From Streptomyces goshikiensis (GTDB lineage: Bacteria; Actinomycetota; Actinomycetes; Streptomycetales; Streptomycetaceae), in NCBI RefSeq assembly GCF_014650555.1, contig NZ_BMVE01000012.1:124001-188000 (forward strand): a stretch of DNA of 64,000 nucleotides. Reading direction: 5' to 3'. The notes under the pieces are model-generated. The model saw only the letters and a list, made by a program, of their open reading frames with translations. It ran no database searches and was not told where the DNA came from. The translations under genes were made by a program, and so were the position numbers. Of the stretch, positions 22,802-31,717 are shown in pieces (within the stretch, counting starts at the first letter, position 1; each line of letters opens with the position of its first letter).

Positions 22802-25800
22802 ACCGTCACGATCTGGAACGGGCGCAGGGTGAGGGGCACCGCCCCGTCGGCGGACCGCGGGCCCACCGTCGAGCCCTCCAGCGGGCGTTCCAGCAGGTCG
22901 CTCTCCACCGCCCCGGCGACCGGGAACCCCGCCGCCAGCGTCGCCTTCGCCCGCCCGCCGCGCGATTCGTAGAGGCGGACGATCACGTCGCCGCCGCCGT
23001 CCTCGGCCAGTTTGACCGCCTCCACCACCACCGCGTCGTTGTCCACCGCCAGCAGCGGGGCGACCGGGCCCGCGCCCGTCAGGGTCCGCTCGGGCAGGTT
23101 GAGCCCGTGCCCCTCCCGCACCGCGTCCCCGATCGTCGCGCCCGGCGCCAGCGAGAAGCACAGGGTGTGCCCGCCCTGGTCGGTCTCGGGATCCGGGTAG
23201 CGCGGCGCCCGCAGCAGCGAGAGCCGCACCGTGGTGGTCTGGCCGCCGTCGGCGCGCACGTCCCGCGTCACGTCGTGGCCGTACGTGGAGTCGTTGAGGA
23301 CCGCGACTCCCCAGCCCGGCTCCTCCGCGTGGATCCACCGGTGGGCGCAGATCTCGAACTTGGCCGCCTCCCATGAGGTGTTGGTGTGCGTGGCCCGGTA
23401 CACGTGCCCGAACTGCGTCTCGGAAGCGGTCCGTTCGGCCTTCACGTCCAGCGGGAAGGCCGCCTTCAGGAACTTCTCCGTCTCGTGCCAGTCCACCTCC
23501 GTGACGATGTCCACCGTCTTCGCCCCGGCCCGCAGGGTGATCGACTGGACCACCCGGGAGGCCCCGAAGGAGCGGCTCACCCGCACCGTCGCCGCGTCCG
23601 GACCCGACTCCGCGATCTCCAGCGCGTCCAGCGCGACCAGGTCGGTGACCTTGTTGCGGTAGAACGCGTCAATGTCCCACGCGTCCCACATGTTCGGGAA
23701 GTCCGGGTGGATCTGGAGCAGGTTCGCGGCCCCGCCGGGAGCCACCGCCTCGCGGCCCGCCTCCAGGTCGTACGCCGAGACGAGCAGCCCCCGGCCGTCG
23801 ATCTCCACCAGCAGCCGCCCGTTGGCGAGGATCTGCCCGCCGCCGTGCCGCTCCTCCAGGGTCACCGGCTGCCCCGCGGCCACCGGCCGCCCCGCGCCGC
23901 CGGCCGGGACGCCGCGCCGGGTGTGCGGGGCGCAGTTGAAGACGAGTTCCTCCACCCCCTCCCCCGCGAGCGCGCGCTGCGCGGCGAGGGTGATCGCGTT
24001 CAGCTCCTCCCGCACCCGCGCGTACGTCTCGCGGGCCTCGCGGTGCACCCAGGCGATGGAGGACCCCGGCAGGATGTCGTGGAACTGGTGCAGCAACACC
24101 GTCTTCCAGATCCGCTCCAGGTCCCCGTACGGGTAGTCGTACCCCTCCACCCGCACCGCGGCCGTGGTCGCCCACAGTTCGGCCTCGCGCAGCAGCGATT
24201 CGCTGCGCCGGTTGCCCTGCTTGGTCTTGGCCTGGGAGGTGTACGTACCGCGGTGCAGCTCCAGGTAGAGCTCGCCGGCCCACACGGGCGCGTCCGGGTA
24301 TTCGGCGCGGGCCTTGTCGAAGAACGCGTCCGGGCGCTCGATCTCGACGCGCGGGGAGCCTTCGAGGCTGTGCTGGCGGCGGGCCCGGGCGAGCTGCTCG
24401 CGCGTCGGGCCGCCGCCGCCGTCGCCCCAGCCGAAGGGGGCGAGCGAGCGCGAACCGCGCCCCTTCTCCTGGTAGTTGCGGGCGGCGTGCGCCAACTGGG
24501 CGCCGCCCAGGTCGCAGTTGTAGGTGTCCACGGGCGGGAAGTGGGTGAAGACCCGGGTGCCGTCGATGCCTTCCCACCAGAAGGTGTGGTGCGGGAACTT
24601 GTTGACCTGCGACCAGGAGATCTTCTGGGTCAGGAACCAGCTGGCGCCGGCGAGCCTGACGATCTGCGGCATCGCCGCGGTGTACCCGAAGGAGTCGGGC
24701 AGCCAGACGCCCCGCGGCTCGACGCCGAACTCGTCCCTCAGGAACTTCTTGCCGTAGAGGAACTGGCGGGCCATGGCCTCGCCGGCGACCATGTTGGTGT
24801 CGGACTCCACCCACATCCCGCCGACGGGCACGAACTGCCCGTCCGCGACCTTCTTCTTGATCCGCTCGAAGAGCTCGGGGCGGTACGTCTTGATCCAGTC
24901 GAGCTGCTGCGCCTGCGACATGGCGAAGAGGAACTCGGGGTGCTCGTCCATCAGGGTGACCATGTTGGAGGCCGTACGGGACACCTTGCGCACGGTCTCG
25001 CGCAGCGGCCACAGCCAGGCGGAGTCGATGTGGGCGTGGCCGACCGCGCTGATCCGGTGCGCGGAGGCGCGGGCGGGGGCCGCGAGCACCCCGGCGAGCC
25101 GCGCGCGGGCCGCGGCCGCCGAGCCGGGGACGTCGTCGAGGTCCACCGCGTCGAGCGCGGCGTCGAGGGCGCGCAGGATCTCGTACCGCCGGGCGTCGTG
25201 CCGTTCGAGCTCGGTCATCAGGTCGTAGAGGACTTCGAGGTCCTGTACGAGTTCCCAGACCTCGGTCTCGAAGACGGCGAGGTCCATCCGGGCGAGCCGG
25301 TAGAGGGGCTGGTCCCCGCTGGTCTGCCGGTCGCCCTCGTAGGTGGCCGAGTGGTCCACCAGGACCGGGTTGGAGGCGGCCTCGACGTACCACTCGACCC
25401 GCTCGCCGCCCGCGGCGCGGTCCGCGACGCGCACCCAGTCGTTGTACGGGTTGAGGGCCTTGACCTCGCCGCCGTCGGCGCGGTGGACCAGGCCCTCGCA
25501 CTGGAAGCCGGGCATCATCCGGTCGAAGCCGAGGTCGAGGACGGCCTCGACGGTGCGGCCGGCCCACTCGGCCGGGACGGTGCCGGTGACCTTGAACCAG
25601 GTCGTGCCCCAGGCCGGGCCCCACGGGTCGCCGACCGCGCAGGGCTCGTAGGCCGCGGCCAGCCCCTCGGCGACCGGGACCGGCTCGCCGGGCGCCTCCC
25701 AGCGCGCGAGGGTCAGCGGGACCGGGCGGGAGTGGACGGCGGGCTTGATCCGCTGGGCGAGGACGCGGCGGAGGCGGTGTTCGGTGATGCTGCGGTCGTC

Positions 25801-25806
25801 ATGCAT
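22783..25806 (-). CDS. Alpha-mannosidase, glycoside hydrolase family 38
   Basis: A 1007-residue cytosolic enzyme that releases alpha-linked mannose. The catalytic domain has the zinc motif GHAHIDSAWLWPLRET, the GMWVESDTNM block and PDSFGYTAAMPQI, the bacterial GH38 segment expected to carry the nucleophile Asp. The middle and C-terminal beta-sandwich domains include VQSITLRAGAKTVDIVTEVDW and FGHVYRATHTNTSWEAAKFE. No signal peptide is present, so it acts on imported oligosaccharides. It is downstream of the two sugar permease genes and the binding-protein gene on the same strand, separated from the permease by about 70 bases, which points to mannosides as cargo of that importer. Confidence 0.94.
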   Translation of the reverse strand: MHDDRSITEHRLRRVLAQRIKPAVHSRPVPLTLARWEAPGEPVPVAEGLAAAYEPCAVGDPWGPAWGTTWFKVTGTVPAEWAGRTVEAVLDLGFDRMMPGFQCEGLVHRADGGEVKALNPYNDWVRVADRAAGGERVEWYVEAASNPVLVDHSATYEGDRQTSGDQPLYRLARMDLAVFETEVWELVQDLEVLYDLMTELERHDARRYEILRALDAALDAVDLDDVPGSAAAARARLAGVLAAPARASAHRISAVGHAHIDSAWLWPLRETVRKVSRTASNMVTLMDEHPEFLFAMSQAQQLDWIKTYRPELFERIKKKVADGQFVPVGGMWVESDTNMVAGEAMARQFLYGKKFLRDEFGVEPRGVWLPDSFGYTAAMPQIVRLAGASWFLTQKISWSQVNKFPHHTFWWEGIDGTRVFTHFPPVDTYNCDLGGAQLAHAARNYQEKGRGSRSLAPFGWGDGGGGPTREQLARARRQHSLEGSPRVEIERPDAFFDKARAEYPDAPVWAGELYLELHRGTYTSQAKTKQGNRRSESLLREAELWATTAAVRVEGYDYPYGDLERIWKTVLLHQFHDILPGSSIAWVHREARETYARVREELNAITLAAQRALAGEGVEELVFNCAPHTRRGVPAGGAGRPVAAGQPVTLEERHGGGQILANGRLLVEIDGRGLLVSAYDLEAGREAVAPGGAANLLQIHPDFPNMWDAWDIDAFYRNKVTDLVALDALEIAESGPDAATVRVSRSFGASRVVQSITLRAGAKTVDIVTEVDWHETEKFLKAAFPLDVKAERTASETQFGHVYRATHTNTSWEAAKFEICAHRWIHAEEPGWGVAVLNDSTYGHDVTRDVRADGGQTTTVRLSLLRAPRYPDPETDQGGHTLCFSLAPGATIGDAVREGHGLNLPERTLTGAGPVAPLLAVDNDAVVVEAVKLAEDGGGDVIVRLYESRGGRAKATLAAGFPVAGAVESDLLERPLEGSTVGPRSADGAVPLTLRPFQIVTVRLRRA

Positions 25807-25876
25807 GACGGCTGCTCCAGGGGTGGTCGTCTGACGTACGGAGCGGAGCGGGAGCGGGCGGTGCGGGGGCGGCGGG

Positions 25877-26719
25877 TCAGGTCTTGACCGCTCCCTCGCC
25901 CACGCCCTTGAAGAAGTAACGCTGGAGGGCGAAGAAGAGGAGCATCATCGGCAGGAGCGCGGCCATCGCCCCGGCGGCGATCAGCCGCTGGTCGTTGACG
26001 GTGGTGGCGCCGGCCAGGGTCTTCAGGCCGAGCTGCAGCGTGTAGTGGTCGCTGTCGGTGAGGACCAGCAGGGGCCAGAGGAAGTCGTCCCAGGCGCCCA
26101 TGAAGCTGGTGATGCAGACGACGGCCAGGGCGCCCTTGACGGCGGGCAGGAAGACCCGGGTGAAGCGGGTCCACTCGTTGGCCCCGTCCAGGACGGCGGC
26201 CTCCTCGACCTCCCTGGGCACGGCGAGGAAGGCCGCCCGCATGACCATGATGTTGAGGACGGAGACCGCTCCCGGCAGCCAGACGCCGATGAGGGTGTCG
26301 ACCAGACCCATCCCGCGGACGGTCAGGAACATCGAGATCATCACGGACTCGAAGGGGAACATCAGGGTCGCCACCAGCACGGTGAAGACGGTCTTGCGGC
26401 CCTTCCAGCCGGCCCGCGAGAGCGCGTACCCGCCCATGGCCGCGAACAGCAGGTTCGAGGTGACGGCCAGGGCCGCCACGATCAGGGTGTTGCCGACGTA
26501 CTGGAGGAGCGGGAAGGACTCGGCGACCCGGACGTAGTTGTCGAGGGTGGGGTGGGAGGGCAGCAGCCCGTCGTAGACGTTCTCGGTGCGGCCGCGGATC
26601 GAGGTCAGGAACTGCCAGACGATCGGCCCCAGCATGACCACCAGCATCAAGACGAGCGTGGCGTAGCGGGCCGCCAGGACGAGCCGCCGACGGGGGGCGG
26701 GACGCGGCGCGGTGCTCAA
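25877..26719 (-). CDS. Carbohydrate ABC transporter permease (MalG type)
   Basis: A 280-residue inner-membrane permease with six helices. The cytoplasmic EAA loop reads EEAAVLDGANEWTRFTRV, where it docks to the ATPase. The C-terminus (ALQRYFFKGVGEGAVKT) is typical of MalG-like CUT1 permeases. The start is TTG at 26719: the codon overlaps the TGA of the upstream permease gene, AAGGGGGA lies seven bases before it, and the encoded STAPRPAPRRRLVLAARYA leads into the first helix. No ATP-binding gene is in the operon; Streptomyces CUT1 importers commonly share the MsiK ATPase encoded elsewhere. Confidence 0.93.
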   Translation of the reverse strand: MSTAPRPAPRRRLVLAARYATLVLMLVVMLGPIVWQFLTSIRGRTENVYDGLLPSHPTLDNYVRVAESFPLLQYVGNTLIVAALAVTSNLLFAAMGGYALSRAGWKGRKTVFTVLVATLMFPFESVMISMFLTVRGMGLVDTLIGVWLPGAVSVLNIMVMRAAFLAVPREVEEAAVLDGANEWTRFTRVFLPAVKGALAVVCITSFMGAWDDFLWPLLVLTDSDHYTLQLGLKTLAGATTVNDQRLIAAGAMAALLPMMLLFFALQRYFFKGVGEGAVKT

Positions 26720-27657
26720 CTCTCGTCCCCCTTCGACAGGCGGCGGCCCAGCAGGCTGAAGACCAGGGTCAGCAGGAACAGCAGGATGGAGACGGCGGAG
26801 GCGTAGCCGGTCTCGCCGGCGAAGCCGAGGCCGACCTGCCGGATGAGGAACGGCAGGGTACGGGCGCCGCCGCCGGGGCCGCCGCTCTCCCCGCCGAGGA
26901 TGTAGATCTCGGTGAACACCCGGAGCGCGGAGATCGCGGACAGCGTGCCGACGAGCAGCATCATCGGCTTCACCTGCGGGATGGTGATGCTGAAGAACCG
27001 GCGCAGGGCGCCGGCGCCGTCGATGGCGGCCGCCTCGTGGAGGGAGACGGAGACGTTCCCGAGGGCGGCCAGGTAGAAGACCATGTAGTAGCCGAGGCCC
27101 TTCCACACGGTCACGATCATCGCGGAGACCAGCAGCATGGTGCTGTCGGTCAGGAACGGGACCGGCTCGGAGACGATCCGCAGCTTCTGGAAGACGGTGT
27201 TGACGAGCCCGTCGCTGCGCAGCACCCACTGCCAGATCAGGCCGACGACCACGGCGGAGGCGATCACCGGGGTGTAGAAGGCGGAGCGGAAGAACCCGAT
27301 GCCGGGGATCTTGGCCTGGACGAGGACGGCGAGGGCCAGCGGCAGCAGGACCAGGCAGGGGACGACGACCACCAGGTAGAGCACGCTGTTGCCGGTGGCG
27401 ACCCAGAAGTCGGGGTCGGCGAAGGCGCGGGTGTAGTTGTCGAGGCCGACGAAGCCGCCGCCGCGCAGGATCTGGGCGTCCGTCAGGGAGAGGACGACGG
27501 TGTTGACGAAGGGCCAGAGGCTGAACAGCGCCACCATCACCAGGCCGGGGGCGAGGAAGAGGTAGGGGGTCCACCAGTTCCGGTGGACCAGCCCCGTCTC
27601 GGTCTCCGTGGCCCGCCGGGCGGCCTTCCTCGCCGGCCCGGCCGGTGCGGGCGTCAC
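26716..27657 (-). CDS. Carbohydrate ABC transporter permease (MalF type)
   Basis: A 313-residue permease with six membrane helices, beginning WWTPYLFLAPGLVMVALFSL. The EAA loop is HEAAAIDGAGALRRFF. GTG at 27657 is the start because it overlaps the stop of the binding-protein gene (GTGA); the first 24 residues are Ala/Arg rich and cytosolic. It pairs with the next permease gene, which overlaps it by four bases. A Gly-rich insert (GGESGGPGGGART) sits in an external loop late in the protein. Confidence 0.93.
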   Translation of the reverse strand: MTPAPAGPARKAARRATETETGLVHRNWWTPYLFLAPGLVMVALFSLWPFVNTVVLSLTDAQILRGGGFVGLDNYTRAFADPDFWVATGNSVLYLVVVVPCLVLLPLALAVLVQAKIPGIGFFRSAFYTPVIASAVVVGLIWQWVLRSDGLVNTVFQKLRIVSEPVPFLTDSTMLLVSAMIVTVWKGLGYYMVFYLAALGNVSVSLHEAAAIDGAGALRRFFSITIPQVKPMMLLVGTLSAISALRVFTEIYILGGESGGPGGGARTLPFLIRQVGLGFAGETGYASAVSILLFLLTLVFSLLGRRLSKGDES

Positions 27658-28988
27658 CGCCGCGCCGTCTTGGCGAGCAGCTTGTTGGCCTCCTCCTGTG
27701 CCTTCCTCACCGCCGTCGCCGGGTCCTGCTCCCCCTTGATGGCCTTCTGCATCTCGCGTACGACCGCGTCGCCGACCTGGTTGGTCCACTGGACGGGCGT
27801 GTTGGCGTCGAGCGCGGCCGTCTTCAACTGCCCGGCGCCGACCGCGCGCGCCACGGTCTCGGCGTCCTTGCCGTCGCCCCGGTCGGAGAAGTAGGGGTCG
27901 GCGAGGCCGTTGGCGTTGGAGGGGTAGATGGTGGCCTTCTTGGAGAACTCCACCTGGTTGGGGCCGTTGGTGACCCACTTGGCGAACTCGGTCGCCGCGT
28001 CCAGGTGCTTGGTGTCCTTCTTGATGCCGAGCGACTGGGCGTAGATCCCGATGTGGCCGAGCTTCCCGGTGACGGCGCCCGCTACCTGGGTGTTGGCGTA
28101 GACCTCGGGCGCGTTCTGCTTGATGTCCTTGACGAAGCCCGGGGAGCCGGGGCCGAAGACGAGCTTGCCGCCGCCGTAGAGCTGGTTGATGTCGTCGGAC
28201 TTGAGCAGGGATTCCTTGGGCATCGCGCCCTTGGCGTACAGGTCCTTCATCCGTTCGACCCACTTCACCGCGTTGTCGGTGTCGAAGGTGAAGGCGTCCC
28301 CCTGGCCGTTCAGGATCGGGATGCCCATCTTCTGCCAGTCGCCGGGCAGCCGGCCCTTGGGGTCGGCCATGAACGCGGCGTACTGGCCGTCGGACCCGGC
28401 GGCTATCCGCTCGGCGTAGTCGAAGAACTCCTCGACGCTGGTGGGCGGCTTGGCCGGGTCGAGGCCGGCCTTCGCGAAGAGCACCTTGTTGTAGGTGAGG
28501 ATCTCGGGCGTCACGTACCAGGGGTAGGCGTAGACGCCTTCGCCCTTGCCGGGGAGCCTGAACTGCTCCCAGGCGCCGGGGACGTAGTCCCGGGCGACCT
28601 GCCCGTCGAGCTTGGCGACGTCGGCGAGCATGCCGCGGTCGCCGAGGAGCTGGAAGGAGTCGGTGGACAGGTTGACGACGTCGGGGAGGGCGCCGGCCTG
28701 GGCGTCGGCGACGAGCTTCTCGTTGTAGCCGTCGCCCGGCACGTCCTCCCATCTCACCTCGACGTCCGGGTATTTCCGCTCGAAGGCGTCGATGACGCCC
28801 TGGACGTACGTGGTGAAGACGGGTTTCAGCTGGAGGGTGCGGAAGGTGATCTCGCCGGCCACCTTGCCGGTCCTCTCGGCCTCCTTCACCTCCCCGCCGC
28901 CCCCGCCGACACCACAGGCGGTGGCCGACAGGAGGGCGCCGGCCGCGAGCGCGGAGAGGGCCACACGGGTCAGGTACGAACGGGTCAT
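27654..28988 (-). CDS. Extracellular sugar-binding lipoprotein of CUT1 ABC importer
   Basis: A 444-residue solute-binding protein. It has a lipoprotein signal peptide with hydrophobic core ALSALAAGALL and lipobox ATA-Cys25, then a Gly linker. The mature part has YVQGVIDAFERKYPDVEVRW, GALPDVVNLSTDSFQLL and GVYAYPWYVTPEILTYNK, characteristic of family 1 sugar-binding proteins. ATG at 28988 is used because the signal peptide begins there; codons upstream are Arg rich. It opens an operon with two permeases and the GH38 gene. The region before it carries AAAGCGC/GCGCTTT repeats that probably form its operator. Confidence 0.93.
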   Translation of the reverse strand: MTRSYLTRVALSALAAGALLSATACGVGGGGGEVKEAERTGKVAGEITFRTLQLKPVFTTYVQGVIDAFERKYPDVEVRWEDVPGDGYNEKLVADAQAGALPDVVNLSTDSFQLLGDRGMLADVAKLDGQVARDYVPGAWEQFRLPGKGEGVYAYPWYVTPEILTYNKVLFAKAGLDPAKPPTSVEEFFDYAERIAAGSDGQYAAFMADPKGRLPGDWQKMGIPILNGQGDAFTFDTDNAVKWVERMKDLYAKGAMPKESLLKSDDINQLYGGGKLVFGPGSPGFVKDIKQNAPEVYANTQVAGAVTGKLGHIGIYAQSLGIKKDTKHLDAATEFAKWVTNGPNQVEFSKKATIYPSNANGLADPYFSDRGDGKDAETVARAVGAGQLKTAALDANTPVQWTNQVGDAVVREMQKAIKGEQDPATAVRKAQEEANKLLAKTARR

Positions 28989-29312
28989 CGTCGCCGCCTT
29001 CAGGGGGAGTTCCGGCCTCGCCGCCGGAGCGCGGAGCCCACGCTGGCCCGAAAGGGACGGTCCGTCAATGCGGTCAAAGTCCCGGTGGCCGGGTACCCGT
29101 ACGCGCCGAATGCGGCCGAGGGGGCGGCACGCAGACGGGCGGCCTCTCGTCAACACGGCATTGAACTGGACTGATGCGCTTTAGTTGTTAACCCCGAAGC
29201 GATGATATCGATTCGATAACGACCCTGTTTCTCCTTCAGGGTTTGACTTCTTATGGGCGGTCCACCAAAGCGCCCACTAATGCGCTTTACCAGCCGCCAT
29301 CGCGGAAACCCG
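28989..29312. promoter_or_regulatory. Sugar-importer control region with phased operator-like repeats
   Basis: This 324-base gap is notably A/T rich. ACTGATGCGCTTTA (29170-29183) and ACTAATGCGCTTTA (29276-29289) are direct repeats 106 bases apart, close to ten helical turns. The second is half of an inverted repeat, AAAGCGC (29267-29273) and GCGCTTT (29282-29288). Between them are TATCGA-T-TCGATA (29206-29218), a perfect 13-base palindrome, and CCCTG...CAGGG (29223-29241). The layout suits a LacI-type regulator with DNA looping, but no such regulator gene is adjacent. No gene is seen here. Confidence 0.6.
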
Positions 29313-29687
29313 CTACTTCATCTTGTAGTCGGCCTTCTCCGCGAGCCTGCCGTCCTTGAAGCAGAAGCGGAACACGGTGGAGCCGACGCCGTCGCCATCG
29401 CCGTTGTCGCCGCTGGAGAGGTACCAGGAGCAGGTGCTGCCCTCGGGTTCGGCCGGACCGCCCTCCTTGAGGGTGTTCTTGACGAAGCTCTCCCCCGAGG
29501 GGAGCTTCTTGCGGACGGCGTCCTCGGGGTCGCCGGTCTTGACCGACGTGTACACGTCCGGGTCGACGAGGGTCTTGTCGGCGACGTCGACTATCTTGCC
29601 GATTCCGAAGAGGAGCAGCACCACGGCCCCGATCCCCAGGACCAGCGCCACGCCGCAGCCGATCAGACAACCCTTGCGCTGTGCCAC
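29313..29687 (-). CDS. Small membrane-anchored protein, function unknown
   Basis: A 124-residue protein. After MAQRKGCLIGCG there is one membrane helix (VALVLGIGAVVLLLFGIG), then an outer domain of about 90 residues with two Cys (CSWYLSS and FRFCFKDG) that could form a disulfide. GDPEDAVRKKLPSGESF suggests a small SmpA/BLUF-like or PASTA-free fold, but I cannot name the family. GTG at 29687 has GGAGGAA with good spacing. It lies upstream of the sugar-importer promoter and is not obviously linked to it. Confidence 0.75.
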   Translation of the reverse strand: MAQRKGCLIGCGVALVLGIGAVVLLLFGIGKIVDVADKTLVDPDVYTSVKTGDPEDAVRKKLPSGESFVKNTLKEGGPAEPEGSTCSWYLSSGDNGDGDGVGSTVFRFCFKDGRLAEKADYKMK

Positions 29688-29836
29688 GCCCGTTCCTCCA
29701 TGCGATCACCGTGTCCGGCGTCGTTCGCCGTGACATCTGCGACCTTCGCAGGAGGAGCGGGCGCCGTACTGTCCTCCAAAGTCTTCGGCTCCCGCAACGA
29801 TCGTCGTTCGAGGTCGGAGCCGGTCCCGTCGGTCCG

Positions 29837-30772
29837 TCAGATTCCGGGGGCCGTCAGGTCACCGGGGTCGGTGTTCGCCCCGCACAGGACCACGGCGACC
29901 CGCTCGCCCAGCGGTTGCGGCGCCGTCCGCAGCGCGGCCAGGGCGGTGGCAGCGCCCGCCTCGACCACGATCCGGTGCTCCTCCCACAGCGCCCGCCGGG
30001 CGGCGGTGATCGCCTGGTCGGGGACGAGCACCGACCGGACGCCCTCGTACCGCGCGGCCGCCAGCGCGTCCGCCGACACCCGGGTGGCTCCGAGCGAGTC
30101 GCCGGCCACCGAGTCCACGGCCACGTCCACGACGCGGCCCGCCTCCAGGGCGGCGTTCAGCGCCCGGGAGTTCTCCGGCTCGGCCGCGACCACCCGTACG
30201 CCGTGCTCGCGCGCGGCGGTGGCGATCCCGGCGAACAGCCCGCCGCCGCCGACCGCGACGACCACGGTGTCGAGGCCGGGCAGTGCGGCCCGGATCTCGT
30301 CCAGCAGGGTTCCGGCCCCGGCGGCGATCAGCGGGTGGTCGTAGGCGTGGCTGGCGAGCGCCCCGCTCGCGGCGGCGAACTCCTCGCACGCGGCGAGCGC
30401 GTCGGCGTACCGGTCGCCGACCAGCCGGACCTCCGCCCCGTAGCCCCGCAGCCGCTCCACCTTCACGCGGGGCGCGTTGGCCGGCAGGAACACCGTGGCG
30501 GGTACCCCCTGGGCCCGGGCCGCCCAGGCGCAGGCGAGGCCCGCGTTGCCGCCGGAGGCGATGGTGACGCCCGCCTCCGGGAGGGTGCCGGCGCGGTGGT
30601 GGGCGGCGAGGAAGTTGCGGGCGCCGCGGGCCTTGAAGGAACCGGTGTGCTGGAGGTACTCCAGCGCGTACCAGACCCCTTCGGCGGCGGGCACCACGGC
30701 GGCCGGGCGTATCGCCCCCGCGATCCGGCCGGCGGCGGCGCGTACGGCGGCGTAGTCGAGCTGCTGTTCCAT
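29837..30772 (-). CDS. PLP-dependent serine/threonine dehydratase-like enzyme
   Basis: A 311-residue fold-type II PLP enzyme. Lys47 in HTGSFKARGA would form the internal aldimine; SGGNAGLACAWAA binds the substrate carboxylate, VAVGGGGLFAGIA holds the phosphate, and VVLCGANTDP ends the protein where such enzymes contact the pyridine nitrogen. The family makes ammonia and 2-oxo acids from Ser or Thr; related enzymes racemise Ser, so the reaction is not certain. No C-terminal ACT domain is present, so the classic isoleucine feedback site is absent. It follows a TetR gene on the same strand after a 79-base gap containing a heptamer repeat. Confidence 0.9.
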   Translation of the reverse strand: MEQQLDYAAVRAAAGRIAGAIRPAAVVPAAEGVWYALEYLQHTGSFKARGARNFLAAHHRAGTLPEAGVTIASGGNAGLACAWAARAQGVPATVFLPANAPRVKVERLRGYGAEVRLVGDRYADALAACEEFAAASGALASHAYDHPLIAAGAGTLLDEIRAALPGLDTVVVAVGGGGLFAGIATAAREHGVRVVAAEPENSRALNAALEAGRVVDVAVDSVAGDSLGATRVSADALAAARYEGVRSVLVPDQAITAARRALWEEHRIVVEAGAATALAALRTAPQPLGERVAVVLCGANTDPGDLTAPGI

Positions 30773-30810
30773 GACGGGATCTCCTCGGGGCGGGGGGAAA
30801 ACAGGAGGGG

Positions 30811-30849
30811 GCGGCGGGCGGCGGGCGGCGGGCGGCGGGCGGCGGGCGG
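30811..30849. repeat. Heptamer repeat GCGGCGG, about 5.6 copies
   Basis: GCGGCGG is repeated five times without a change, followed by GCGG. The array lies between the TetR stop and the PLP-enzyme start on the minus strand, so it would be in their shared transcript as a CCGCCGC run. The G-rich plus strand could fold into a quadruplex-like structure. Confidence 0.9.
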
Positions 30850-30851
30850 TT

Positions 30852-31493
30852 TCAGGCTGCGGGCCGGTTGGCCTCGATCAGCTGGCGCAGGGCGCCGTAG
30901 TACACCTCGTGGTCGGTCAGCGGCGGCAGTACGTCGGCCAGCCCGCCCGAGAGCACCGGGAACCGCTCCGGGTCGAGCGCGGCGAGCGCCGCCCGCGAGG
31001 CGGCGGTGGCCCCGGCCGGGTCCCGGTGGTCGACGAAGGCCGCGCTGCCCAGGGTGAGCAGGTACATCCGGCGGTACGCGGTCATCGCCTCGGCGGGCGT
31101 CATCCCGGCGGCCACGCTGTCGGCCAGCGCCGGTTCGACGAGCCGGGCCAGCAGCTGCCGCCCGAGCCAGGGGCGGCCGCCGCGCAGCACCAGCAGCCCG
31201 GGGTGCGCGGTGAGGAGCCGGTACAGCGCGGTGAAGCGGAGTTCGGTGGCCTCGGCCCAGCCGGTTCCGGCGGGGACGTCGGGCAGTTGCGCGGCGAGGT
31301 GCTCGGTGCACAGGTCCAGCAGTCCGGCGAGGTCGGCGCAGCGGCGCTGGACGGTCGCGTGGGAGACGTCGAGCCGTTCGGCGAGGGCGCGGAAGCTGAG
31401 CGCGCCCGGGCCCTCCTCGTCGAGGATCCGCAGGGCGGCGACGGCGATCGCGCCGGGTGTCGCGCGGTCCAGGGCGGCTGATCTTCTGGGCAT
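30852..31493 (-). CDS. TetR/AcrR family regulator
   Basis: A 213-residue TetR protein with a helix-turn-helix at about residues 33-55 (LSFRALAERLDVSHATVQRR) and a C-terminal ligand domain. HATVQRRCADLAGLL deviates from the common YYHF pattern, as in some TetR_C_33-type members. ATG at 31493 is preferred; it lies within the left arm of the TGCGATAC inverted repeat, its likely operator. The PLP enzyme gene follows in the same direction, so the regulator probably controls that enzyme and itself. Confidence 0.85.
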   Translation of the reverse strand: MPRRSAALDRATPGAIAVAALRILDEEGPGALSFRALAERLDVSHATVQRRCADLAGLLDLCTEHLAAQLPDVPAGTGWAEATELRFTALYRLLTAHPGLLVLRGGRPWLGRQLLARLVEPALADSVAAGMTPAEAMTAYRRMYLLTLGSAAFVDHRDPAGATAASRAALAALDPERFPVLSGGLADVLPPLTDHEVYYGALRQLIEANRPAA

Positions 31494-31535
31494 GCGATAC
31501 ACCGTATCAGACAGCGTCACAGCCACCGTATCGCA
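31493..31535. promoter_or_regulatory. Putative operator of the TetR/PLP-enzyme operon
   Basis: GATAC-ACC-GTATC (31496-31508) is a perfect 13-base palindrome. In addition TGCGATAC (31493-31500) and GTATCGCA (31528-31535) are exact complements. Two or more overlapping dimer sites cover the start codon region of the TetR gene, as expected for tight autorepression. Confidence 0.65.
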
Positions 31536-31632
31536 ATCGGTTGCACACGCCCCGCCCCAGCGGGACTCCCCGATCGTGTGACCCCGACTACGGCCATATT
31601 GCTGGTCATTGGCCGATATGCGTCGACCGTCG

Positions 31633-31661
31633 TTGACAGAGGGTAACCACGGCGCTGCACT
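31633..31661 (+). promoter_or_regulatory. Possible promoter of the alpha-galactosidase operon
   Basis: A consensus -35 hexamer TTGACA (31633-31638) is followed after 17 bases by TGCACT, a weak -10. CATAT and ATATG arms at about 31592-31620 form a spaced inverted repeat just upstream. The position, about 60 bases before the GTG start, is sensible. Confidence 0.3.
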
Positions 31662-31717
31662 GGGCGACACGCCCACCCGTCCCCGGTACCGCTCGCCCCC
31701 CACGTCTAGGAGACCCC

